DNA of 64,000 nt, from assembly GCF_003415655.1 (NCBI RefSeq), contig NZ_QRHC01000002.1:248008-312007 (forward strand). The letters run 5' to 3'. Under the pieces are notes generated by a model. It was not told the origin of the DNA. It ran no database searches and saw nothing but the letters and a program-made list of their open reading frames with translations. Shown in pieces: positions 7,432 through 15,874 of this stretch. The position numbers and the translations under genes are program-made. This DNA is from Vibrio maerlii. Its GTDB lineage: Bacteria > Pseudomonadota > Gammaproteobacteria > Enterobacterales > Vibrionaceae. Each line of letters opens with the position of its first letter. Position 1 is the first letter of the stretch.

Positions 7432-9822
7432 ATGGTTGGTATTGTCGTTGTATCCCATAGCGAAATGCTTGCTAATGGGGTCGTTGAACTGGCTAACCAA
7501 ATGACTCAAGGCCGCTGCAGCATTGCAGCGGCTGGCGGTATTGATGATCCAGAAAATCCAATCGGCACCGATACGATTCGTATCATGATGGCGATTGAAG
7601 AGGTCTACGATGACTCCGGTGTATTGGTGCTGATGGACATGGGTTCTGCCCTGCTCAGTACCGAAACCGCACTTGAACTGCTAGACCCAGATATGCTCGA
7701 CAACATTGCGCTTATCTCAGCACCGATTGTTGAAGGTACTATGGCTGCAAGTGTTGCAGCGTCGGCTGACTTACCGCTTTCAGCGGTAATTGAAGAAGCA
7801 CGTGGTTGTCTGGCAGCAAAGCAAGAACACCTGGGTGATGTTCAAGAAACAGCATCTACTTCAGAAGTTGAGTCAGCACTAAGTGCTGAAGCTTTGAGCT
7901 TCTCATGGCTTGTGAAAAATCCACATGGCCTGCACGCTCGTCCTGCTGCCTCTATCGTTGGCGCGCTTGCCGGTTTTGAGTCTCAAATTCAACTAGAACG
8001 AAATGCCGATAAAGCGAATGCGAAAAGCCTAAATTCGATTGCTAAGTTGGCAGTGAAATGTGATGAATCGATCACCTTCTATGTCGAAGGGAGTGATGCT
8101 GCTCAAGCACTACAAGCGATTGAAAAATTGGCGCATTCCCACTTTGGTGAGTCGGTTGATGCTCCGATAGTCAGCAAAGAAACCGAGCTGCCTCAGACTC
8201 ACGTCGCCATTGTGGATGGCGCAATCTGTGGTATCCCTGTTTGTGATGGTATTGGCATTGGCGAAGTGATGTTCTTCGATAATCTGATGCCAGAGATCCC
8301 GCAGCGTACATTCACCACTGTTGAACAAGAAAAGCAAATTCTCAAAACCGCTATCGACAACACATGTTCTGCATTAGCTGGTCAAAAAATCGAAGCGGAG
8401 AAGACGCTAGGTAAAGAACACGCCGAAATCTTCCAAGCTCATCAACTCATGCTTTCTGATCCTGATTTAATCCTTGTATTGGAACAGCGCGTTGAAGATG
8501 GTTCTACTGCAGAGATTGCGCTTAAAGATGGATTGACTGCATTGGCGGATGAATACCGTCGATCTGACAGTGAATACATGCGTGAACGTGAAGCTGATGT
8601 GTGGGATGTATTGCGCCAAACACTGCTCAGCTTCGATGGTATCTCAGAAAAAACCATCAACTTTGCAGATAACACAGTCGTTGTCGCGCATGATCTATCA
8701 CCCTCTCAAACTGCTCAGTTAGACCCAACCAAAGTTGTCGGTATCTGTTTAGAATCTGGCGGGAAAACCTCTCACAGTGCCATCATTGCTCGTGCAATGG
8801 GTATCCCGGCAATCGTGAAGGCGCAAGGCATTCTGAGCAATGTTAGCGAGCAGCAAACCGTGGTGGTTGATGGTGGTCGTGGCCAATGTTGGTTAGATGC
8901 TCAAGCACCGCAAGCACAAGCTCTGGTTTCTGAGCGCGAGGCGTGGCTAGAAAAGCTAAACGCACAGAAAGCGGCAGCCCACCAGTCAGCGACAACACAA
9001 TCGGGCCAAACCATTGATGTATTGGCAAACATTGGTGGCCTTGCTGATGTGAAAGGCGCACTTGAATCTGGCGCGGAAGGTGTCGGGCTATTACGCACCG
9101 AGTTCGTGTTCCAAGCAAGTGATGCTTTGCCAACGGAAGATGAACAGTTTGAGATCTATCGTGATATTGCAGCGGCAATGCAGGATAAACCTCTAACCAT
9201 TCGTAGCCTAGATGTCGGTGGTGACAAGCCACTTCCAACCTATCCAATGGCTGTGGAAGAAAACCCATTCTTAGGTCTACGTGGTGTACGTCTATGCTTA
9301 AGCGATCACGCGTTGTTTAAACCACAGATCAAAGCAATTCTTCGTGCTCATCAGGTTCAACCAAACATTCAACTAATGATCCCAATGATCGCAACCGTTG
9401 AAGAGTTGGTCGAATCTAAGCGTCTCATTGCTGAGTGCAGACAAGAGTTAGGGTTAGAGGAAAGTAAACTGCGCGTTGGCATCATGATTGAGGTGCCAGC
9501 AGCGGTGCTCAATGCAGAAGCCTTAGCACAAGAAGCGGATTTCTTTAGTATTGGTACCAATGACTTAACGCAATACGTGATGGCGGCTGATCGTGGTAAT
9601 ACAGCAGTCTCTGAACTTGTGGATTACAATCAACCAGCAGTGCTAGCAGCAATCAAAGCAACGTGTGATGCGGCGAAGAAATATGACATTCCTGTGAGCA
9701 TGTGTGGTGAGATGGCGGGTGATACCAAGGTTACTCAAACACTGATCGACATAGGTGTACATAAGCTGAGTGCGAGTGGTTCACTATTGCCTGCATTAAA
9801 AGCAACGATTCGCGAGCTCTAG
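7432..9822 (+). CDS. dhaM: DhaM fused to HPr and complete Enzyme I
   Basis: The 796-residue protein is the phosphoryl donor for DhaL. The EIIA(Man)-like domain at residues 1-130 has its active His at position 9 (VVVSHSEM). An HPr domain at about 155-245 has NPHGLHARPA with His168. Enzyme I spans about 265-796, with GGKTSHSAIIARA (His448), the PEP-site motifs LLRTEF, DVGGDKPL and IGTNDLTQYVMA, and a late Cys in MCGEMAGD. E. coli DhaM has only a truncated EI part, whereas this one looks complete. It could thus pass phosphate from PEP to dihydroxyacetone without the general PTS proteins. It is the third gene of the dha operon. Confidence 0.93.
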   Translation: MVGIVVVSHSEMLANGVVELANQMTQGRCSIAAAGGIDDPENPIGTDTIRIMMAIEEVYDDSGVLVLMDMGSALLSTETALELLDPDMLDNIALISAPIVEGTMAASVAASADLPLSAVIEEARGCLAAKQEHLGDVQETASTSEVESALSAEALSFSWLVKNPHGLHARPAASIVGALAGFESQIQLERNADKANAKSLNSIAKLAVKCDESITFYVEGSDAAQALQAIEKLAHSHFGESVDAPIVSKETELPQTHVAIVDGAICGIPVCDGIGIGEVMFFDNLMPEIPQRTFTTVEQEKQILKTAIDNTCSALAGQKIEAEKTLGKEHAEIFQAHQLMLSDPDLILVLEQRVEDGSTAEIALKDGLTALADEYRRSDSEYMREREADVWDVLRQTLLSFDGISEKTINFADNTVVVAHDLSPSQTAQLDPTKVVGICLESGGKTSHSAIIARAMGIPAIVKAQGILSNVSEQQTVVVDGGRGQCWLDAQAPQAQALVSEREAWLEKLNAQKAAAHQSATTQSGQTIDVLANIGGLADVKGALESGAEGVGLLRTEFVFQASDALPTEDEQFEIYRDIAAAMQDKPLTIRSLDVGGDKPLPTYPMAVEENPFLGLRGVRLCLSDHALFKPQIKAILRAHQVQPNIQLMIPMIATVEELVESKRLIAECRQELGLEESKLRVGIMIEVPAAVLNAEALAQEADFFSIGTNDLTQYVMAADRGNTAVSELVDYNQPAVLAAIKATCDAAKKYDIPVSMCGEMAGDTKVTQTLIDIGVHKLSASGSLLPALKATIREL

Positions 9823-9854
9823 TTATCTAGTTAAGTTAGAACGTAAGATCAAAG

Positions 9855-9881
9855 CCGTAGCTATTTAGCTGCGGTTTTTTG
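9855..9881 (+). terminator. Rho-independent terminator after dhaM
   Basis: The stem CCGTAGCTA/TAGCTGCGG (9855-9863 with 9866-9874, one G-T pair) is followed directly by TTTTTT. It closes the dhaKLM operon. Confidence 0.9.
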
Positions 9882-9904
9882 TTTGTGCGTTACATAGGGG
9901 TGTA

Positions 9905-10060
9905 CCTAGGTGACGAGCAAACGTCATCAAGTATAGGTTTGTTTAAATAGGAGTTCTTACTAGGTAGGAATTTTAACTGCCCTTCCGTGTGAGGTTTCAC
10001 TGAGGGCCGCTGATCGCGGAGAATCTACTGTTCGGATTCAAGCCACGAGAATTAAAATGT
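9905..10060. other. Structured intergenic block, possible ncRNA
   Basis: Several complementary arms crowd into about 150 bases. TGACG/CGTCA pairs at 9911-9926. An outer 7-bp pair, ATTTTAA 9970-9976 with TTAAAAT 10052-10058, encloses three hairpins: GCCCT 9979-9983 with AGGGC 10003-10007 (inner GTGA/TCAC), CCGC 10007-10010 with GCGG 10016-10019, and GAATC 10021-10025 with GATTC 10035-10039. The layout is a three-armed junction. It does not match a tRNA or any riboswitch I know. It could be a small RNA on either strand, or the 3' region of the small gene at 10082-10228. Confidence 0.35.
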
Positions 10061-10081
10061 ATTAAGTATCGGTTAAGAGTA

Positions 10082-10228
10082 TTAAACCCAAGCTAAGCTG
10101 AGTAGCAAAACTGGTACTGCAACAACCGCTGTCATTTTAACTAGAGAAAGAATTTCACGTGCTAGTGCAACAGTTTTCTTCTCAACTAGAGGTTGAACTT
10201 GGTCGTTTGTCATTGTGATTGCATTCAT
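10082..10228 (-). CDS. Small single-pass membrane protein, 48 aa
   Basis: The ORF reads MNAITMTNDQVQPL at its start, has a charged amphipathic middle (VEKKTVALAREI) and ends with one hydrophobic segment, MTAVVAVPVLLLSLAWV. The ATG at 10228 is preceded by AAGGAACAG, a good ribosome site, which makes translation credible. The likely topology is a cytoplasmic N-terminus with a C-terminal membrane anchor. I do not know the function. It stands alone, on the opposite strand to both neighbours. A longer in-frame start at 10297 lacks comparable support. Confidence 0.6.
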   Translation of the reverse strand: MNAITMTNDQVQPLVEKKTVALAREILSLVKMTAVVAVPVLLLSLAWV

Positions 10229-10585
10229 CAATCTGTTCCTTTCTTTCAGTTTTATGGGGATATTCGTGAAACTAGTCACAATATTACCCCCACCCATCCG
10301 TAAGTCAACAACAGAATGTCATTTAAATGACAATAATAGACAAAAGTGGTATGCCGTCAATTTACATCATCTCTGTGCTACACATGTTCAACGCCACAAA
10401 AATGAGAAAAATTGCTTTCTTGCAATATTTCTTACCAATAAATCATACAAATGCCTAATAAAGCTTCATTTTCATTCAGAGCGTTCTGTTACAAAATTTA
10501 TGCGTAGCTTGACCCACGAATCATGCCTACCCTTGTATAATTTCAATCGTTTAGTCATCAGCGAAATTGAAACGGTAGGATGTGT
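10229..10585. promoter_or_regulatory. Divergent intergenic region
   Basis: About 357 AT-rich bases separate the 48-residue membrane protein gene (minus) from the SDR gene (plus). It must hold both promoters. A TATAAT at 10537-10542 lies 38 bases before the SDR ribosome site, but the nearest TTGACC (about 10510) is spaced too far to be a canonical -35. No gene seen. Confidence 0.4.
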
Positions 10586-11263
10586 ATGAAAAAGGTATTA
10601 GTCACAGGTGCCACTAGCGGCATCGGTTTTGAGCTGACCAAGCTACTTTGCGAAAAAGGATACCAAGTTGTTGCGACAGGACGAAACAAGCAAAAGCTTC
10701 TAGAGCTTGAGCAACTAACAGGTTGCACAACTCTCGCAGCCGATCTCAGCCAAGCTAGTGAAGTGATGGAGATGTTCAGCTCTGCACTCGAAGCGGCAGG
10801 TCACATCGACGTACTGATTAATAACGCAGGAATGAACACTCGCAAGTGTCCGATTGATGAGCTCACTTTAGAAGAAATAGACCAACAATACGCGGTAAAC
10901 CTACGCGCCCCTATGCTATTGAGCCATGAAGCATTGAAGGTAATGAAGCCTAAAAAAGCAGGTCAAATCGTAAATGTCGTCAGCACTGTGGCGAAACGAG
11001 CCAGCGAGACAATGAGTGTATATACCGCAATGAAACAAGGATTTGCTGGTTTCAGCGCTGTCTTGATGAAAGAGGCTCAACCACACGGTATTAAGGTAAC
11101 GTCTTTGTTTCCTGGCGGTGCAGATACCAACTTCCGTGAAGCTGACCGACCTGAGTATATGCATCCTAAAAGTGTTGCGACGGCCATTGCTCAACTTCTT
11201 GAGTTACCTGAGGATCTCATCATGCATGAGATGACCTTCAGGCCACCAGTTGAAGTTGAGTAA
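10586..11263 (+). CDS. Short-chain dehydrogenase/reductase
   Basis: The 225-residue protein is a classical SDR. The nucleotide-binding motif TGATSGIG is at residues 7-14, the structural NNAG at about 81-84, and the catalytic Ser-Tyr-Lys in VVSTVAKRA and YTAMKQG (YxxxK). An Asn in AVNLRAP completes the tetrad. The Gly-rich loop followed by ATGRNKQKL (Arg after the second strand) suggests NADP(H). The substrate is unknown. I chose the ATG at 10586 because AGGA lies 5 bases upstream; the ATG at 10580 overlaps that site. A strong terminator follows at 11315. Confidence 0.85.
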   Translation: MKKVLVTGATSGIGFELTKLLCEKGYQVVATGRNKQKLLELEQLTGCTTLAADLSQASEVMEMFSSALEAAGHIDVLINNAGMNTRKCPIDELTLEEIDQQYAVNLRAPMLLSHEALKVMKPKKAGQIVNVVSTVAKRASETMSVYTAMKQGFAGFSAVLMKEAQPHGIKVTSLFPGGADTNFREADRPEYMHPKSVATAIAQLLELPEDLIMHEMTFRPPVEVE

Positions 11264-11314
11264 TACCTTTTAGCATCTTAAGCAATTTGCTACTCAGTTA
11301 ATACAATACTCAAA

Positions 11315-11350
11315 ACAAAGCCAACGATAATGAACGTTGGCTTTGTTGTT
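11315..11350. terminator. Terminator between convergent SDR and fdh genes
   Basis: A perfect 12-bp stem (11315-11326 with 11335-11346, ACAAAGCCAACG and its complement) with an 8-base loop is followed by TTGTT on the plus strand. It may serve both convergent genes. Confidence 0.8.
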
Positions 11351-11389
11351 TAGGTGTGCAATGAAACCGAGCGAAGGTAAGCACTCGCT

Positions 11390-14300
11390 TTAATGCTGAG
11401 CTTCTTCTTCACTGACTTCTACCCGTACGGCTGCGACCTTAAACTCCGGGATTTTGGCATGAGGATCAGTCGCCGTCGTGGTGAGTTTGTTGACTGGCGA
11501 TTCCACAAAGTGGAATGGTATAAACACCACACCTTGCTGAATTCGTTTCGTCACAAATGCCGCGATATCGATCTCCCCTCTTCGTGTGGATACCTTTATT
11601 TGTTGACCATTACAAATATCCAATGCTTCGGCATCCGCAACGCTGATCATCGCTCGCGGCCCAGCTAGGTTATTCAAACCCTGAGTTTTCCGAGTCATGG
11701 TGCCTGTGTGGAATTGCTCTAGCACTCGCCCGGTAGTAAGTACTAATGGATATTCCTCATCGGGTAACTCAGCAGCATATCTAAATGGAATCGCCTCCAT
11801 CTGCCCTCGCCCACGAGTAAACTGAGTGCGGTGCATAATACGCGTCCCTTCAGGGTTATTCTTGTTGCTTGGCCATTGAATGCCTTCAGGGGTAATGTTC
11901 TCCCAACGTAAACCACCGTATTGGGGGGTAACGCGAGCAATTTCATTGGTGATGTCCGATACCTCTCGATAGTGCCAATCACTGCCCATCGCATTCGCTA
12001 AATATTGAATGATTCGCCAATCCTCTTTCGCCTCACCCGGTGGTTTAACCACTGGATTCACTCGCTGAACGCGGCGTTCAGTATTAGTGAAGTGCCCAGA
12101 TTTCTCTGCAAATGAACAAGACGGGAGAACAACATCGGCATACTGCGCCGTCTCCGTTAAAAAGATATCCTGCACCACCAAGAAATCGAGTGCTTCCAAT
12201 CCCTCAATAACATGAGCTTGATTTGGGTCGCTCAACACAGGATTTTCGCCCATCACATACAAACCACGAACCTCACGTTTGCAGGCTGCATCGATGATTT
12301 CTGTCAGAGTGAGTCCAGCCTCTGCTGAGAGATTATTGGTATCCCACTCAATGGCAAACTTTTGACGAATGAGTGGGTTATAGACTTTCTGATAGCCCGG
12401 ATAGTTGTTCGGTAGCGCGCCCATATCACAAGCCCCTTGAACATTGGACTGACCTCGGAGCGGGTTGATCCCTCCCCCCTCAATACCGATGTTGCCACAT
12501 AGCATCTGTAGGTTAGCAATAGAGCGGACATTATCATGGCCTGTGGTGTGCTGAGTAATACCCATCGAGTAATACACCGCTGTGCGTTTGGCCGTACCGA
12601 TCAAGCGAGACATGGCAAACACATCTTCGGCTTTGACGCCCGTTACCAGCTCAACCTTATCAAGCGCGTAGTTTGGCGACATCACCTCTTGCAGCAAGGT
12701 ATCAAAGCCATCAACGCGCTCATCGATATAATCTTGGTCAAACCAACCGTTTTTAATGATTTGTTGCATCACACCATTAAGTAACATCACATCCGTTCCC
12801 GGTCGATGCGCCAAGTACAACTCAGCATGGTCAGCGATATCAACGCGTTTCGGGTCAGCGACAATTAACCGAGCACCATGGTGGCGAACCGCTTGTTTGA
12901 TATGAGATCCAATAATTGGGTGTGCAGCAGTCGTGTCAGACCCTATGATGAAGATAACATCGGAGTGTTTAATACTCGGAATATCATTAGTCATTGCACC
13001 ACTACCCAATGACGCTTCGAGTCCTGTTACCGTAGAGGCGTGACACAAGCGAGCACAGTGATCGACGTTGTTCGTACCAAGCTCACGGCGAATAAACTTC
13101 TGGAAGGCGTAGTTGTCTTCATTGGTGGTTTTTGCAGACGAGAAACCGGCTAAGGCATTCCCACCAAAGCTCGACTTGATGGACGATATCTTATCTGCCA
13201 CCAGCTGAATGGCCTCTTCCCACGTCGCTGGCTGCAACCAACCATCTTTGCGAATCAGAGGCGTCGTTAAACGCTCTTCGCTGTGAATAAAATCGAAACC
13301 AAATCGTCCTTTCACGCAAAGCATGCCCTCATTGACTGGCGAGTTGGCCCCTTTGACGTGTTGGATTCGATTGCTCTGCTCATCCACCATCATGGTGAGC
13401 TTACAACCGACGCCACAGTAGGTGCAGATGGTGTCGATCTCTTTCAGCGCCTCTACTCTACCCTGAGCCTTATCTCGCGAATCCGTCAACGCCCCTGTTG
13501 GGCATACTTGAATACACGCACCGCATTGAACACAGTTCGAGTCACCCATCTTGGTCCCATCTAAACCAAAATTAGGTCTCAATTCTGGTCTGGAGGCTGG
13601 CTTGCCATCCTTGTTGGACATGAAACTCAAGATGCCGTGTACCGCCTGATCTCGGCATGCATAAACACACTGACCACAGCTCACACAGCGGTTGGCATCA
13701 AATGTGATGAACTGAGAGCTGTCATCAATGGTGAACTTCTGACGCTTCTGTATTGAATGATAGTTAGACCAATATTCAGGCTCTTTCATTTCGACTGGTT
13801 CAGCCACATCAAAGCCTTGAACTGCTCCATACTCGGTCGCATAGTCACGCAGGTCGCAGTTAGTATTGGCCTGACAGCCACACTCCAAACAGCGAGCAGC
13901 TTCCGCTATGGCATCAGCATTGGTAAAGCCGGTTTCGACCTCAGAAAAGCTCTGTGCTCTTTGCTCTGTGGTCAGCTCGGGCATAATCTGGCGAGCAACT
14001 TTCGTGATATGCGAGAAATATTGGCTATCGACTTGCTTCAAGCGTCTCTCTTTTTGAGCATTAAAAGGCGTTTGAGGTATAGAATCCATACTGCCTTCAA
14101 AAAACCTATCAATCGCTTGCGCCACCTTTCGTCCATCAGAGACCGCCTCAATTGCCGTCGCTGGGCCACGACGAAAATCACCAATACTAAAGATGTTGCC
14201 TTGCCCAGTGTGCAGGGTACTTTCGTCTACTTCAGAGGTATTCCATCGCGTTAGTGGCAGCTCGATTGAGTCGTCTTCTAAGAAACTTAAATCTGGCTTT

Positions 14301-15592
14301 TGCGATACTGCCGCGATGACCGTGTCATATTCCTCAATAAAGAACTCCCCGGTCGCAGTTGGCCTACGGCGTCCTGATGAATCAGGCTCACCTAACACCA
14401 TTTTTTCCAAGCGAACAGCAGATACTCGTCCATTGTCGTCAGATATATTCTCCACAGGATTGGTTAAGAAATGAAACTTCACACCCTCATGTTCGGCTTC
14501 TTCGATCTCATAATCCTCGGCAGGCATTTCATTGCGTGTGCGTCGGTAAATAATCGTCGTGTCCGCACCATCACGCACCGCCGTTCGCGCACAATCAATC
14601 GCGGTATTACCACCACCAATCACTGCCACTTTTTGCCCAGTGGTAAATCGTTGCTCGGTGACATAGTCCTTAAGATAATCCACGCCCAAGTAGCAGCCAC
14701 CTAGTTCACTGCCCTGATATTTCATGTCGACGGCGAGCGATGCACCCACAGCTAAACAAACCGCATCATAGTCGTGGCTGAGGCTAGTCAGTGAAAAGTC
14801 TGAGCCCAAACGTTTGTCACACTCGACTTGCATACCTGTACGACACATCAGCTCAATTTCTTTATCTAGGATGTCTTTTGGCAAGCGATACTCAGGTATG
14901 CCATAACGTAGCCACCCGCCTGCTTTCGGCATCGACTCAAACACCATCACCTCATAGCCTTCAAGAGATAAATAGTACCCTGCGGTAAGTCCGCCTGGGC
15001 CGCTACCTATGACGGCTATTCGCTTGTCTTTACTCGTTTTTTTAGGCGGTTGGTAGCTTTCATGCGCAGCTAAATCGGCATCAGCTGCGTGGCGCTTGAG
15101 CTGACGGATCGCTATGGGCTCATCGACCAAGCTTCGACGACATTCTGACTCACAAAACGCAGGGCAAACTCGGCCAATAGAGAGTGGCATAGGTAGTGTT
15201 TGCTTAATGATTTCAACCGCTTTCTGATGGTTATTTTGTGAGATATGGTAGAGGTAAGATTGAATATCGACACCGGCAGGACATGCGGTTTTACATGGTG
15301 CTTCGCAGTCAGCATAATGGTCGCTGAGAATACGGTTGAGCGCCTGTTCTCGATGCTCACTTAGTCGGTCGGACTGAGTAATGACATCGAGCCCTTGGCT
15401 AACTTCAAGCTCACAGGCACGCTGCATCTGCCCATCTCGATGCTCAACGACACATAAATCACAGGGGACCTTATCGTTAGATTTGTTCAAACCGCACAGC
15501 GATGGGATCTCGACACCACACACCTTTGCGGCCTCAAGCAGCGTCAATCCTGGTTCAACAACTCGATACTTACCATCAATGGTAATTAACAT
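11390..15592 (-). CDS. Formate dehydrogenase alpha subunit fused to ferredoxin and GltD-like modules
   Basis: This 1400-residue protein combines an N-terminal 2Fe-2S ferredoxin domain (residues 1-80, CDLC and RACE) with a cysteine-rich link. A GltD-like FAD/NAD(P)H module follows at about 180-550 (IGSGPGGLTAGYYL, VIGGGNTAIDCAR), then two 4Fe-4S clusters (CVSCGQCVYAC, CVQCGACIQVC). The molybdopterin domain starts near 725 with CTYCGVGC. The active-site region CARLCHAST puts Cys850-His851 where selenocysteine-His stands in E. coli FdhF, so this is the Cys form of formate dehydrogenase. It has no Tat signal and should be cytoplasmic, coupling formate oxidation to NAD(P)+. The ATG at 15592 follows a perfect AGGAGG. 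It stands as a single gene. Confidence 0.87.
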   Translation of the reverse strand: MLITIDGKYRVVEPGLTLLEAAKVCGVEIPSLCGLNKSNDKVPCDLCVVEHRDGQMQRACELEVSQGLDVITQSDRLSEHREQALNRILSDHYADCEAPCKTACPAGVDIQSYLYHISQNNHQKAVEIIKQTLPMPLSIGRVCPAFCESECRRSLVDEPIAIRQLKRHAADADLAAHESYQPPKKTSKDKRIAVIGSGPGGLTAGYYLSLEGYEVMVFESMPKAGGWLRYGIPEYRLPKDILDKEIELMCRTGMQVECDKRLGSDFSLTSLSHDYDAVCLAVGASLAVDMKYQGSELGGCYLGVDYLKDYVTEQRFTTGQKVAVIGGGNTAIDCARTAVRDGADTTIIYRRTRNEMPAEDYEIEEAEHEGVKFHFLTNPVENISDDNGRVSAVRLEKMVLGEPDSSGRRRPTATGEFFIEEYDTVIAAVSQKPDLSFLEDDSIELPLTRWNTSEVDESTLHTGQGNIFSIGDFRRGPATAIEAVSDGRKVAQAIDRFFEGSMDSIPQTPFNAQKERRLKQVDSQYFSHITKVARQIMPELTTEQRAQSFSEVETGFTNADAIAEAARCLECGCQANTNCDLRDYATEYGAVQGFDVAEPVEMKEPEYWSNYHSIQKRQKFTIDDSSQFITFDANRCVSCGQCVYACRDQAVHGILSFMSNKDGKPASRPELRPNFGLDGTKMGDSNCVQCGACIQVCPTGALTDSRDKAQGRVEALKEIDTICTYCGVGCKLTMMVDEQSNRIQHVKGANSPVNEGMLCVKGRFGFDFIHSEERLTTPLIRKDGWLQPATWEEAIQLVADKISSIKSSFGGNALAGFSSAKTTNEDNYAFQKFIRRELGTNNVDHCARLCHASTVTGLEASLGSGAMTNDIPSIKHSDVIFIIGSDTTAAHPIIGSHIKQAVRHHGARLIVADPKRVDIADHAELYLAHRPGTDVMLLNGVMQQIIKNGWFDQDYIDERVDGFDTLLQEVMSPNYALDKVELVTGVKAEDVFAMSRLIGTAKRTAVYYSMGITQHTTGHDNVRSIANLQMLCGNIGIEGGGINPLRGQSNVQGACDMGALPNNYPGYQKVYNPLIRQKFAIEWDTNNLSAEAGLTLTEIIDAACKREVRGLYVMGENPVLSDPNQAHVIEGLEALDFLVVQDIFLTETAQYADVVLPSCSFAEKSGHFTNTERRVQRVNPVVKPPGEAKEDWRIIQYLANAMGSDWHYREVSDITNEIARVTPQYGGLRWENITPEGIQWPSNKNNPEGTRIMHRTQFTRGRGQMEAIPFRYAAELPDEEYPLVLTTGRVLEQFHTGTMTRKTQGLNNLAGPRAMISVADAEALDICNGQQIKVSTRRGEIDIAAFVTKRIQQGVVFIPFHFVESPVNKLTTTATDPHAKIPEFKVAAVRVEVSEEEAQH

Positions 15593-15784
15593 GACGCGCC
15601 TCCTAGTGTTGTAATCCGATGCGACGGCGAAAATGTTCAGTTTGTTCGATACACGTCGCACTTAACCTTAAATTATATGTGGATATTGCATTTCGTTCTG
15701 GTACACAACGCTAAATTTATAAATAAGAGCGAGATTCCCTATCTCGCTCGTGAGCTCGCTGTAGGGAATGACAAAGTTGATGCA

Positions 15785-15827
15785 GAAAAAAAACGAAAGG
15801 CCCAAAACCTTATAGGTCTTGGGCCTT
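15785..15827 (-). terminator. Terminator after the sulfoquinovosidase gene
   Basis: AGGCCCAAAACC pairs with GGTCTTGGGCCT (15798-15809 with 15815-15826, one mismatch) and is followed on the minus strand by a T run (TTTCGTTTTTTT). It lies 48 bases after the yihQ stop. Confidence 0.9.
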
Positions 15828-15874
15828 CATGTTTGCTAATTGAAACTATTAGCTTTTATTCTGTAGAACGATGA

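Noticed and set aside
8843..9268. 141-codon minus-strand frame inside dhaM
   Set aside because: It overlaps the Enzyme I domain, whose motifs are intact, and has His/Arg/Pro-rich composition typical of a shadow frame.
10020..10046. tRNA T-arm-like GTTCGGATTC
   Set aside because: No acceptor stem, D-arm or anticodon arm of proper length surrounds it; kept only as part of a structured block.
10215..10589. 124-codon plus-strand frame across the divergent region
   Set aside because: It overlaps the 48-residue gene start and the SDR ribosome site, has biased composition and no family match.
13757..14254. 165-codon plus-strand frame inside the formate dehydrogenase gene
   Set aside because: It lies wholly antisense to well-supported domains of the fdh gene, has no ribosome site and no recognisable protein.
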